Part shown: positions 1 through 11,409 of the stretch, one piece after another
Position numbering within the stretch: position 1 is the first letter of the stretch
Layout: every line of letters starts with the position of its first letter
Source: Panonychus citri
Taxonomy: Eukaryota > Arthropoda > Arachnida > Trombidiformes > Tetranychidae
Length of the DNA: 64,000 nucleotides
Direction: 5' to 3'
Assembly (NCBI RefSeq): GCF_014898815.1
Contig: NW_026515500.1
Span: 1,426,001-1,490,000 of the forward strand
Program-made: the position numbers and the translations under genes
The notes under the pieces: generated by a model
The model's input: only the letters and a program-made list of their open reading frames with translations
Databases searched by the model: none
Told to the model about the DNA's origin: nothing

Positions 1-10
1 CAACAACGCC

Positions 11-42
<32 letters not shown>

Positions 43-222
43 CGCAACAGCAACCGCAACAGCAACAACGACCTCAGCCACAGCGTCAAAGACAACCACG
101 ACAATCACGACAACCACAGCAACCACAACAGTCCCAACCTCAACCCCAACCCCAACCCCAACCTCAGCCTCAACCACAACAAAAACAACAACAGCAACAA
201 CAACAACAACAACGCGCCAATG
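1..222 (+). repeat. CAA/CAG/CCA low-complexity tract inside the coding region
   Basis: The tract is an imperfect trinucleotide repeat of CAA with CAG, CCA and CAR interruptions. In the inferred frame it gives Thr at the far left and mostly Gln and Pro after base 45. Such tracts are prone to length variation. Confidence 0.9.
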
Positions 223-771
223 CAACGGCTGATGGTAAGACGAAAAGTCTTCCTCCTTACGATGTGATGACTGTCGAGGATGTTTGGGTATACGTCGGTG
301 ATACTTTAGTCGATGATGCTCAAAAATTCCAACAATTATTCCGAATTTTATCTAACGGTCTATCGGTTGTTCTTCAGAGTTTAAATAAATTCAAAGATGT
401 GAAAAAGGTAAACATCAACTCTTCCTTGTGACTTTATCTTCTCTCTCTTAAGGATAAACAATTCTAATCCGCATAATCTTTTCTCTAAATCATCCAGCAA
501 CGCGCTCTAACACCCGATGAAGCTAATCAAGAATTGAAACATAAAAAAGAGTTGGATAATCTTCAGAAACAAGTATCCAGAGCAAGAGTAAGTTTATCTG
601 ATCTTTTTAGTTAATCTCCTTTTTTTTATTTTCTATTCACTAATATAAAGGGTTTTCGTTCATTGTCATATTCAGGAAATGGCCAAAGTTCAAGTAAGAC
701 AAGAAGAGGAACCAATGAGACTTTCGAGCTTTAATAAACCAGTAGCGGAAATAATCGAGGAACCTGATTAA
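1..771 (+). CDS. C-terminal part of a Gln/Pro-rich protein, three exons visible, 5' end outside the window
   Basis: The frame reads open from the left edge. It starts as a Thr tract from ACA repeats, then a long Gln/Pro/Arg low-complexity stretch to about base 222, then a compact acidic segment containing YDVMTVEDVWVYVGDT. Exon 1 ends at 407 before GTAAAC, exon 2 is 498-587 and exon 3 is 676-771, all joined in phase 0 with CAG acceptors. The last exons encode a charged, probably coiled-coil segment (ELKHKKELDNLQKQVSRAR) and end EEPD at the TAA at 769-771. I do not recognise the family. Splice continuity and the non-repetitive C-terminus support a real gene; the function is unknown. Confidence 0.65.
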
Positions 772-1757
772 TTGTCGATTTATTAATTTCTCAAAATGTT
801 TCATAATTTCTTTGAAAAAAAGATCCATCGATTATCATCATTTTCGTTCTCAAATCTCATTCCGATTTATATTCTTCAGAGTCTGTAAATATTAATACCA
901 CTGAACAATTCACTCACAGATTTAATTTCCATGATTAATTTAGAGTAATAGGATCAATTCTATTACTCTTTAATTGGCCGTACTTTTTTCCCCACCGGTG
1001 AAAGGGCACAACGATTAGATACCAAGATCGTTTTCTTTTCTTGACCGCAACCCAAACATGAAAGAAATTAAACTTTAATTGTAAATCTCATTTTTCTCAA
1101 GTCTTCTAATCAATCATGTAAGAACTGAATTTACTAAATCATTCTCACATTTATAAATATAAATATATTTCATTTCGAAAACTGGACACTCATTTGTACC
1201 ATCTCACCGATTCAATCGGATTTCGATTGATCAAATAAAACTGATTAATAATCTTTGATATTCTTGATTGATTCAAAGATGAGATTAATTGTCGCTAATC
1301 ATTTTGCGAGAAAAACAAACAAAATTTTAAAGATCTACAATTAAAGTGAAAACAAACTTCCTACTCATTATTTGTAAGTCTAAATAAATTTGTGCTATTA
1401 TTTGCTAGACAATTGTAATCAATTTAATTGGTATCGTTAGATTGGTTTAATTGTTTAACTTTCAATTGTAATTTCATTTACAAATATATTTTGTATCTTA
1501 TATTTATTGAAAATAAATTGCAACAATTTAAATTGATAACAGAAAAGTAAATATATAAAACAACTAATCAAAATGATAAACAAATGCAAAATCAGTCAAT
1601 AACCAGAATTTCATGAGGAAATTGATTGAATTGTTCATTTAACAAGTTTAAAAATACTAAACAATTATAATATCAATCATCTGATGCTCGGTGATGAAGT
1701 TTTCACTGATCAGTCCAGTTTATCGTTTCATTGATTTAACTAAACTGTTTGTACTGG
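772..1757. other. Intergenic region between two convergent genes
   Basis: This AT-rich stretch should hold the 3' UTRs of the + gene on the left and the - NUDT6-like gene on the right. I see no coding frame or RNA gene in it. Confidence 0.6.
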
Positions 1758-2913
1758 TCAAGAATCGGGTTGATTATTGTTTTCAAGGAAATAAACAGTA
1801 ACATTGCCAATGACAGTTTCCATGTTTTTACAAACTAATTGAGTTTTCTGCTTCCTAATTGCCAAGAAATGTTCGAGTATAAAAGCATTGAAACCCGATA
1901 GAAGAGGTAACAATTCGTTAATATGAATCCAACGAACATCGACAATTTCATGAAGATCTTTAACCGGAGTCATGTTATTCTCATCGATTGGTTTCAATTG
2001 ACAAACGAAATAAATATCACTACACTTGAATTGGAATCTATGTGAATGCCTCAAGGCGATAACCGATTGAAACTGAGTCTTAATTCCAGTCTCTTCGAAA
2101 ATCTCTCTCTCCGCTGTTGCACCAAAACCCTCGCCTTGATTAGCATAACCACCAGGAAATTTCCAGAACGGATAACCATGATGATATTTCTCTTTTACAA
2201 CCAGAATTTCATCTTTACTGTTAATCACAAGTCCACCTAATACAACAACAGAAACAAACAAGACACAAGAACAAAAAAAAAAGGTGAGAAAATACCGATC
2301 AAAATGGCGGAATAGTTTTTCACTTACCAACACCAATATTAGTGTAAGGATAAGATGGGATATTGTTTGGCTCATCTTCCTTAATCCATTTAACTAAAGT
2401 TACATATCCCGATTTAGCATGATGATAATCAAATCCGTTCTTTACATGAGGATAATAATATAATCCAATTGATTAGAAAACAAAAAATGAGAGACACAAT
2501 TGTTTACTTACCTCAATCAGAATGGGCACTAAATTTGAATGAACCAATTTAACTGTAAACCAAATCGCTCGGTATCCTTTGGTAGACCAGTCTTTCAATG
2601 AACCTTTGATTGTTTTAATTTAATCAACAATTAACATTTGATAAAGTAAAAAGATAGAAACAAAAAATGTATAGATAAATACACAATGTTTACCATTGAG
2701 ATGAGTGAGGAAAAGTGATGAATCCTTGGTAACTTGAGGCATAGAAATTGAGATTTTATCTAAATCAACATTGACTCCATTGTATTTATCGATTGTATAA
2801 TCAGTGGACAGAAAAGTGGACATTGTTTTAATACGATTAGTTGAACAATTAGTTAAAAATTGGTATCTATTAATTGATTGGATTAAATTAACTGATTGTC
2901 TAAACGTAAACAT
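1758..2913 (-). CDS. NUDT6: NUDT6-like Nudix hydrolase, four exons
   Basis: Four exons (2694-2913, 2512-2603, 2328-2439, 1758-2236) join in phase to give a 300-residue protein, close to the roughly 316 residues of vertebrate NUDT6. The Nudix box runs from Gly171 to Ile193 and fits G-x5-E-x7-REUxEExGU, with REIFEETGI at its end, so the metal-binding glutamates are intact. The N-terminal half (YNGVNVDLDKISI, then DWSTKGYRAIWFTV, then NGFDYHHAKSGYVTLVKW) matches the extra domain that separates NUDT6 from other Nudix proteins. The family hydrolyses nucleoside diphosphates linked to another moiety; the exact substrate is uncertain. The N-terminus could be a mitochondrial presequence (basic, no acidic residues early on), which is inference. 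The Met at 2913 is the first in frame. Confidence 0.88.
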
Positions 2914-3952
2914 CTAAACAAAAACAAAGCTCAAACTGTTTTCCTTTACAAAGAGAAAGAGAAAAATTTTCTCGGTCTATTTTTCTGTCTATCTTTTTGT
3001 TTCTCTTTCTCTCTCTTTTCACAATTAATATTAATAAAATCTGATGATGATTAGTAAATTGATGACAATTAAATAGATGACTGATTAAGATTGCGAAGAA
3101 AATTAAATTGCTCTATTAACTTTTTCTTTTTGCTTTTCTTTTAATGTGATTGGTGTGAAGAGAGATAATTTCATTTTTCTATTATTAATTGATTGTTGGA
3201 AATTTCTCTTAATTGTCATTGACACTATTAATTTCTAATCAACAATTAAGGTACAATTTGAGTATTTAATCATTTCTTTTGATCATAATTGATTTTGTTC
3301 TGGTTTTCTTGTTTCCCGTTCAATTGAATCATCAAAGTAAATTGTTTACGATTAAAATTCAAGGTTTTTTTTTAATTTAGAAAAACAAATGAATCAACAA
3401 TTAGTTAATTGTCAAGTTGTTTACGGTTTTTAAGTCTCAAGTATCAATTTACAAGGTTGATTGTGATGGTTGATTATGTTAACATAATCTTACGAAAAGT
3501 GAACTAAATTGATTGAGACAATCAACTAAATTACAAGATGATTAAGATAAATTTTTATATTCTTACCAACTGATTGTTACAACAATTAACTTTTATTACC
3601 AATCAAAGATCAACGATAATCAAAGTAACTAAATTTTGAAAATTTGCCAAGAAAATTAATCATTAATCATGTTAACTAATTAGTAAGGAAAAATTGATTT
3701 TTCTTCAATCAATCAATCAGTTAATTAATTCGCCACCGTCGATGATTTAATTCCCGGGGAAAATTAACTATTGAGACTTTGATTATCTAAGGGACTTAAT
3801 TGTGTAATAGACAATTTATTAATAAGTTTTATCAAAGTGAAACATTGATTATAACCGATAAGTGTTCACTTGATTGTGCTAATTGTTTAAGTGTATTTCT
3901 CACAATCAGTCGCCCCAATCTGATTGCTTAATTGTGGTAGATACAAAATCAG
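2914..3952. other. Intergenic region between the divergent NUDT6 and CAS genes
   Basis: The region carries short CT-rich runs near 2990-3020 and many TTGATT/CAATTA words typical of this genome. It must contain the promoter of the - gene on the left and, at its right end, that of CAS. No coding frame was seen. Confidence 0.55.
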
Positions 3953-3960
3953 TATAAAAG
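3953..3960 (+). promoter_or_regulatory. TATA box for the CAS gene
   Basis: TATAAAAG lies 109 bases upstream of the CAS ATG, which puts a start site near 3983 and leaves a 5' UTR of about 85 bases. It is a canonical eukaryotic core promoter element in front of a bacterial-type gene. The placement is seen in the sequence; use as a promoter is inferred. Confidence 0.65.
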
Positions 3961-4068
3961 TGATCACTTTCAAGAAAGTTACTATTTTTGTCCATTGACA
4001 ACAAATTGTGAACATTGTTTTTACTTTTGTTGATTAAGTAATTTACTTTGATAGTAGACTAAATCACT

Positions 4069-5031
4069 ATGACCGATCGAACTGTTGATCGTTTGAATGG
4101 GATCACCCCGAGTGCTTTGGATCTAATTGGTAATACCCCGTTAATTGCTCTCGATCGTTTATGGAAAGGACCTGGTCGATTGTTGGCTAAATGTGAATTT
4201 CTTAATCCAACGGGAAGTCTTAAAGATCGTTCATCGCTTTTTATGATCACCAAAGCTCGAGAATCGGGTAAACTAAACGATGGTGATCCTGTAATCGAAG
4301 TGACCTCAGGTAATCAAGGTGGTGGAATCGCTTGTGTTACAGCGGTTTTAGGTCATCCGTTTACTGTGGCGATGTCAAAGGGTAACAGTCCACAACGAGC
4401 GATAATGATGAAAGCTCTTGGTGCTAATTGTATTCTTACCGATCAGGTTAATGGTAAACCAGGTAATGTTACAGCTGATGATGTGGCCGCTGCCGAAGAG
4501 GCCGCGATGAAAGTGAAAGATGAGATTGGCGCTTATTATGTTGACCAGTTTAACAATCAAACCAATTGGTTGGCTCATTATGAGATGACTGGACCAGAGA
4601 TTTGGCGACAAACCGCTGGTAAAATTGACGCTTTTCTGATCGGCTGTGGAACTGGTGGTTGTTTTGTTGGAACATCGAAATTTTTGAAAGAGAAAAATTC
4701 TAACATCAAATGTTTCGTAGTTGAACCAGAGGGCTGCCAACCAATCGAAGGTTGTACAATAACCAAGCCACTTCATCTTCTTCAGGGGTCAGGGTATGGG
4801 TGCGTTCCAACTCTATTCAAGCCCGAACTGTATGATGGTACAATGGCCGTTTCGGATGAAGACGCAGTTAAATATCGTAAACTTTTAGGTCAAAAGGAAG
4901 GACTTTATTGTGGCTACACAACCGGGGCCAATATCGCAGCAGCAATCAAATTACTCCAATCAGGTAAACTACCAAAAGACGCTGTGGTCGTTACAATCCT
5001 TTGCGACAGTGGCCTTAAATATCCCGAATAG
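4069..5031 (+). CDS. CAS: Beta-cyanoalanine synthase / cysteine synthase, horizontally acquired, intronless
   Basis: This single exon of 320 residues encodes a complete fold-type II PLP enzyme of the cysteine synthase family. The PLP lysine is Lys52 in NPTGSLKDR. The substrate loop is TSGNQGGG, the phosphate-binding loop is GCGTGG, and the C-terminal PLP-ring contact region is GYTTGANIAA. These enzymes make cysteine from O-acetylserine and sulfide, or beta-cyanoalanine from cysteine and cyanide. Work on Tetranychus urticae showed a bacterial-origin CAS that detoxifies plant cyanide, and this protein fits that description. The ORF is intronless and visibly richer in G+C than its flanks, which are both signs of transfer. 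It has gained a TATA box upstream and an AATAAA at 5327-5332 downstream, so it is embedded in the animal genome rather than a contaminant. Confidence 0.93.
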   Translation: MTDRTVDRLNGITPSALDLIGNTPLIALDRLWKGPGRLLAKCEFLNPTGSLKDRSSLFMITKARESGKLNDGDPVIEVTSGNQGGGIACVTAVLGHPFTVAMSKGNSPQRAIMMKALGANCILTDQVNGKPGNVTADDVAAAEEAAMKVKDEIGAYYVDQFNNQTNWLAHYEMTGPEIWRQTAGKIDAFLIGCGTGGCFVGTSKFLKEKNSNIKCFVVEPEGCQPIEGCTITKPLHLLQGSGYGCVPTLFKPELYDGTMAVSDEDAVKYRKLLGQKEGLYCGYTTGANIAAAIKLLQSGKLPKDAVVVTILCDSGLKYPE

Positions 5032-6300
5032 TTTTCAATCAACTGATGTTAACCCGAAATCGAGTTGAATGGGATCATTTTTGATTGAAAATGAATACAT
5101 ATCATCATCATTCAAATAGTAATCAGGATAAGTGAACATGAATCGAATGTGACATTTGATGAATGAACAGTTCGAAAAAAATTACACTCTTACTCGAGGA
5201 GAAGCTTTTAAGAAAATAAGCAATTTCTATTCTATTTCTATTAGTGGAAAAGATTTTCATGGAAAATACTTGAGAAAATTCATCTTCCCACCTTAGGCGA
5301 AGAAGAAAAAAATGTTCAATTCCATAAATAAAGTAACTTGAACTCGAAATCTGAATCCATAAATTCAGAGCACATTAATTATCTCTATTTCTTTATTTTA
5401 TTTCTTTAATTGTAACAAGTATTAGATTGATAATCATGAATACCTAAAGTCTCTTGTGTAATTAACTAAATATTGGTAAGAGGAAAGTTCTTAATCTGTT
5501 CTAACTATGATAGAGATTAATATGAGATCGGTAAAAACCCAATTAGGCTCATATTGTACTTTAGATAATATTGATTATCATAATTATCGTTTTTCCATTG
5601 TGATCCAATGAAACAATCAACGAAATGATCAACAAAGTATCTTATACATCTTGAGATATTTACTTCATTTCTAATCCATGGTAACATGTTAATCATGTAT
5701 TCAGATCAGCTTACTCGATGAAATTGGAGAGAAAAGTAATTAATTCATTGTAATTACGTTGATTGAATGGTAAATCATAACTAATTGTGAGAAGAAATAA
5801 AAAAAAACATCACAACAATTAAGAAAATACAAAACTATGATAATCAAATTGTTATACAAGAGGTGAAATGGAAAAGAAAAAAAAATCAATCAAATCAAAT
5901 TTCCGGATTAAATTTTGGCAGCGACTGATTAATTGACAGTAACAATTGACTAAATTAAATTTAATTAAATTGATCAATCAAAGGGTTTGTTGTTTTTTTA
6001 AGGAAACAAATCAGAGCGCGAAAATTTAATGATCACTTTGTCATGGCTACAACAATTAAAGGTTGATTTTGTATTTAAAGTTAAATTGTGACTTTAATTA
6101 GATGGATTTTTATTGATTTTTGATTAAATTAATGGTTAATGAACAATTATTGGTGTTAATTTTGTCCAAGGAACAAAATAAATGTGAAATTATAAAGGTA
6201 AAGAAATTAGAGTTGATAAAGTTACTCAAGATTCAATTTGACTTGTCAATCTTTTCATATGATTGGTGATTTCCATTGTTGGGTAACCAATGGATGGAAA
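5032..6300. other. CAS 3' UTR and intergenic region
   Basis: A polyadenylation signal AATAAA at 5327-5332 suggests a CAS 3' UTR of about 300 bases. The remainder is AT-rich and I see no coding frame or RNA gene. Confidence 0.5.
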
Positions 6301-6546
6301 TTAATTGTAATCAATTTCACTGAAACTACGACGTCGACGGCGACCATAGCCCATTCCTGAATAACCGCCCCACCCGCCATGTTCCATCTCCTTAGCGGGT
6401 TCGGGCTTCTCTTTCTTGCCCATTTTTTTCATCTTTTTATGATACTTTTTCATTTTCTTTTCATAGGTTTTCCAGCCACCAGCATTCACCAATGACAAGG
6501 TAAGCGAAATGAGAAGACACAAAATTAAAAGGTAACTGATTTTCAT
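6301..6546 (-). CDS. Small secreted Lys/Gly-rich peptide precursor
   Basis: The ORF encodes 81 residues. Residues 1-22 form a clear signal peptide ending in VNA. Residues 26-47 are a strongly basic segment of KK/KM repeats that would be cationic and helix-prone. Residues 56-68 are Gly/Trp/Tyr-rich (HGGWGGYSGMGYG) and are followed by five arginines (69-73) and a short acidic tail SFSEIDYN. A glycine just before a run of arginines is the classic layout for prohormone cleavage and C-terminal amidation, so a peptide hormone precursor is possible; an antimicrobial peptide or a cuticle-associated peptide are alternatives. A TATA box lies upstream on the same strand. The family is not recognised. 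Confidence 0.7.
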   Translation of the reverse strand: MKISYLLILCLLISLTLSLVNAGGWKTYEKKMKKYHKKMKKMGKKEKPEPAKEMEHGGWGGYSGMGYGRRRRRSFSEIDYN

Positions 6547-6732
6547 TATTTAATTGGTACTAAATTGTTGAGAGAAACAACAACAATTAAAACTGAAAGG
6601 TTTACGAAGATGGACTTATCGAGGTGTCGAAAACACAATAGAAAAAAACTTGGATCTCAACCGATTGTTACAATTAAACTTTTCTTTCTGATTGTTGATT
6701 AAATTGTGATGATTAATTGAACCTGGAAACGG

Positions 6733-6740
6733 TTTATATA
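6733..6740 (-). promoter_or_regulatory. TATA box of the small secreted peptide gene
   Basis: Read on the minus strand the site is TATATAAA, 187 bases upstream of the peptide ATG at 6546. A start site near 6705 is inferred. Confidence 0.5.
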
Positions 6741-7939
6741 CTCACTTTTAAGTCTAATCATTTAAACTGATCAATTTTAATCACGCTAATTGTTGATTGT
6801 CGGATTGCAAGTTGGCCAATTTTGATCTTATACTTATACATATAAATTGTCAATAATTAAATTGATTGGTGACAAACGTTTAACAGTTTTCAAGTTGTGA
6901 TCAAATTGTTACAAAATATAAATTTAATTACAATTAAAAAGCAAGTAAATTATGATATTCGAGTTCATTACCAATATAAACGAAACTAATTTAATAAACA
7001 ATTTACTCTAAATTAAGGATAATTGCGTGTCGATTTGATAATAATCCAGTTAATTATCACATTCGGATGAAAATTACAATATATGTAGTCACAAATTGGA
7101 TAATTGATATTCAAGGTAAGTTAATCAATAGATTGTTACATTAATTTTTAAAGTAAACATGTAATTGGAAAGTTAATTGAATCGATTATCGGATCAACAA
7201 ATCGAGTCCCAAATGATTTAGAATGAAAATGAAATTAGAAATAAATTTGATATCTTTATGTTTACAATCAAATGGAATTAAGCTAATTGTTAATCTATTA
7301 CAAAGATCGAGACGCAAGACATAAAAAATAAGGGAAAGTCTTTGGGATTAAAAAGTGTAAAGATAATCTAATGTCCTACTTTTAATCCAAAGGCGGATAA
7401 AGTCAATTCTCAAATAGATATACAGTTATTTTCACCCACAAACCAGAAACATGTTGATTTAAATGATGATGGTGATTAGAATTGTAATAAAAACCTCAAC
7501 AAAATGGATAATCTTTTTTTTCCTTCACAATTATTATTGTAACAATTTGACGAAAAAGTTATTAATGTTATTGTTATTAATTCTAGTAATCGAGATACGG
7601 TTGATGGTATTGGTGTATTTTGAGTTTATCGAGATCGAAAGAGCAACCAAAGAGGAGGAAAAGTTTTCGAGGCCTTCGAAGAGGCGAAGTGGGTGGAAAA
7701 TGATAGCTAATCCCTTTTTTTAGCTACACATGTTGATGATGATGATGATATCAAAGATTGTGAATGAGACACAATCAGGATCAGGATAATCGCCTGTTAA
7801 TCCTCTATACCAATTAAAGGGCAACAAAAGGATTTAATCTCTTTCAAATGGGAGGTTGTCTTTTTGTACTACAATTTGTTTAACAATAGGAAAGTGAAAA
7901 GTCATCGAAATGGTTCAAAGAAATGATACTTTAGTTGAT

Positions 7940-7940
<1 letters not shown>

Positions 7941-7982
<42 letters not shown>
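7941..7982 (+). repeat. GAAA/GA microsatellite
   Basis: Three GAAA units lead into about 15 uninterrupted AG units. Confidence 0.9.
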
Positions 7983-7986
<4 letters not shown>

Positions 7987-8446
7987 CTATCAAGTGATAG
8001 GAAGATGTAGAAGGAGAGATGAGGATGATGAATTTCTCGCAATAATCCAGGGATGGAGAAGAAAAAAATTGATAAAATCCATGAGGAAGTGGAAGAAGAT
8101 GAAACTTGAAGGATAAGGTGGATTTTGGTGGTAGGACTTTGGAAAAGTACTTGTCATCATCATTGGTTTTCGATTATTATTTAAATCTTGATCGGCTGAA
8201 TATCATTTTTCAATTGATTAAATGATAAAAGTGTAAATTGTTAGTTGATTGTTGATCATCTTCATTTCTCTTCTCCCGTATTAAATGATTAATTTCATGA
8301 GAAACGCACAAGGTGTTGTCTTAATGTTATTTTTGCCTTCGATTGTTATTCTAACCTAACCATGGTTATGATGATGCTCTCGACACTTCGACATAGGACC
8401 AACTAAGCACAAAAGTTTTTTCTTCCATCATCAGCCGCATCCTCAT

Positions 8447-8468
8447 CTTCTCTCTCTCTCTCTCTCTC
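8447..8468 (+). repeat. CT microsatellite
   Basis: About 11 TC units lie within a wider pyrimidine-rich region, roughly 8430-8660. Confidence 0.85.
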
Positions 8469-9874
8469 CCTTCCCCATCTTCTTCCGCAATTTTCTCTCC
8501 TTGTTGATCGCTCTATCAACTTCTCTCTCTCTCTTTATTTCTTGTCTTCTCTTTCTGGTCTTATTATTTTCATTCGATGCTTGTTGACTTAAATAGGATC
8601 ATTTTCATCTCTCTCTTTGACTTTTCTCCATCTTCATCATCTTCTCACTTTCTACCTTTGTCATTTTCGGGCACAATTAAGGTCCATCAATAGGTGATAT
8701 TATCCTAAGTTAATACAATATTTACTTATCAAACTCTCATATTTGAATTACTTTTTCTCAATAATGAATCATCATCATCACTCCTCTTCCACCTCCCTTT
8801 TAATTGATTGATTTTTCACTAACTCCAACCCCTTTCAATTGCTAATTCATTCATAATAATTGTATTAAATTTCATCTTTTGTTTTCCTATCCATAGATTT
8901 ATCCATAAATTCTGGAACCTCAAAGTCACTTGAATGATTTACCGTTAACCGGAAGATTAATTTGTTTACTCAAAACAGAATCAATTTAATTAACATATAA
9001 AAAGTTAATGTTTACTTTTTTCAACAATTCTAAACAATTAATATCCCAAAGAAAAAAAGTCAAGATGATTTACCCAAAAAAACATCAACAATCAAATTTA
9101 AATAATAATTTCATTGAATGACAATGATTATTATTCAATAGGAAACATCAATCAAATAAATTATTATCATTTAGATATGAAAGCTGAAATCTCAGTCTAT
9201 TTACCCAAGAGAAATTAAGTTAATTGTTTGATTTTTCCATCTTAATTGTTGATTAAATTGTAAATTCACTTATATCGTGTATCGATTTACATGTAATTAA
9301 CATTGAAAGTTTATCGGTCAATGAATATTACCTTGAACTAGATAATTAACTGTTGCCATGAAAATAATTTTCGGACAATATTTGAACAGCTTAAATTGTT
9401 GTGATCGAAGTAATAATTTCGTGATTTTAACAATTTAACTAACAATTTTAGAGATAAACAGGTTTCACAATTGGTGAATGTGGTTAATTGTAATAACAAT
9501 TTAATTCAATTCTCGATCAACAATCAGCTGTGACAATCATCGAATGTGTAAATTAAGCCGATCGAGTTAATCAAGTGTCTCTTTTTAGGTTTACGGTTTT
9601 ACCATTAAATTAACAAGTGATTTTCATTTTGCCAATTTCGTATATAAGTTGATCTTATAATGTGATTCCAATGATGATGATCATTTCTAATCGCTGATTA
9701 GATTCGCATCACCAACAATTAATATAATATTTTCTTGCTCTTACAAATCCCTCACCTCTCCTTATGGATTAAACTAACTGTTGATTAGCTACGGAAGGTT
9801 TCAATCAACCCAAAAGGCCAAAAAGACAATCAAGTAAACTGACAATGGACAATAAAGTTAACAAATTCAATGTA

Positions 9875-9896
9875 TCTCTCTCTCTCTCTCTCTCTC
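9875..9896 (+). repeat. CT microsatellite
   Basis: The tract consists of uninterrupted TC units. Confidence 0.85.
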
Positions 9897-11059
9897 TTCT
9901 CTTTCTCTATGGTTGAATATGAGGTTTTTCCAATGAATTAATAGTTTTTTCTTGATTCACAATTAAAGATTATAATATTATTAATTGTCAACTCGGAAAA
10001 ACATGAAAAGCGAAACTAAATTGTGTCTCAAATCAGAATAACAGGAACCGTACCAACACCATTGATAATAAGGATCAATCAATTTAATCCTCTTTCTCCT
10101 CGATCAAAGATAATCAAAAATAATTGTTCAGAACCATAATTATTATTGATATTGTCTTTTGAAATTTAATTATCTCTTATTATTAATAAGTTTTTCGATT
10201 ATCTTTATCGCTTCTAATAGTTGTTATTATGACAATTCTTTGATTTTTTTTCTCCACTGATTGTTGACAATTTAGAATAAGCATTTAGCTTCTAATTTCT
10301 TTGATATTTTTTTTCTTCAATGTTGATTCTTCTTCTTCTTATTGTATAACATAGTTGATTGATTGTGAATTGTAACAATTGGTGTTTACAGAAAGAAATT
10401 AGAATAACCAAATTGAATGAATGTTGAAGGCGAAAAAAACAAAACCAGTCAACAAACTCACTGGTTCATCCAAATATTGGTCAGGGAAATTTATCAGCTG
10501 TTACCTTCCTTTATCATCATCTATTCATCTCTCTTCCTCTTCCTCTTTGAATCATTTATCCTCATCACTTGATCATCATCTTCATCTTACCCCAAATCAT
10601 TTTTTTCATCACGATATTTACTCTGTAAATTCAATTCATATGCTACTAATTTCATAATAGATAATCAGTAATCATCACCAACGACTGATCAATTAACTTT
10701 GACATTACAATCATCTAATTGTTTGGTGATAATAATCAACAATTAGATGATAAATTTTCAAAGAACAATAAATTCAAATCAAATCATCGAGTATCAAAAG
10801 TCAATGGCTGTATCGTTTTCACATTTAGATAATTATTACAATTGATTCAATGATCAAATTAATATGGAAACTGGATTAGTGATAATAATTACAGATGATT
10901 ACAAGTTGTAATAAAATTAATGTAAATGTTACTTGGAGTTTAATGTTGGGATACTTTCAATGGATAACATTATAGACACTTGTTTTTCCATAGGATTTGC
11001 AAAAGAAAGAGAAGATTAGGAAGATAAAGAAAGGGAAGATGGGGGCTGAAAAAGGGAGG

Positions 11060-11070
11060 CACGTGATTGG
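11060..11070 (+). promoter_or_regulatory. Possible E-box plus inverted CCAAT motif upstream of PRDM13
   Basis: CACGTG at 11060-11065 is directly followed by ATTGG. It sits in a locally GC-rich island (about 11041-11095) some 350 bases before the PRDM13 ATG. The motif pair is visible; a regulatory role is only inferred. Confidence 0.25.
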
Positions 11071-11409
11071 AAGTGCGTGCAGCGCGTGCTGATATAATTT
11101 GGCAGAGAGAGAGAGGGAGAGGGAGAGTGTGTATGTTAATTGAATCAACAATTCAATTTAGATGTCGAATCCATTTCTTACCTTAACATCAAACTAGTCA
11201 AATTCAATTACAATTGCGATTAACTATTTATTTACATTGATTGTCGCGTGTCCACTAAACTGTGTGTACGTGTGTCTATCTACCTGTTAATTGTAATTGT
11301 AATCAATCTAGTCAATTAAAGAGATTAATTTTTTTCGTAAGACAAACAATGGTTTCAATTTTTTAATGGTCAATTTCGTTATGATTTTTACCTGTAATTT
11401 ACCTGGAAA

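Larger units (their letters stand above)
6760..11059. other. Long intergenic region with simple repeats
   Basis: About 4.3 kb without a convincing gene. Open frames near 7463-7723, 7910-8116 and 10421-10657 are short, low-complexity and lack splice or family support. The stretch is dominated by TTGATT/AATTGT words, GA/CT microsatellites and TCATCA runs. A promoter for the downstream PRDM13 gene is expected near its right end. Confidence 0.55.

Noticed and set aside
4069..5031. The CAS gene could be bacterial contamination in the assembly
   Set aside because: It lies between animal-type intron-containing genes, has a TATA box and AATAAA, no bacterial operon neighbours, and matches a known mite gene.
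7463..8116. Open frames of 86 and 68 codons
   Set aside because: They are low-complexity, the second running through a GA microsatellite, with no splice or family support.
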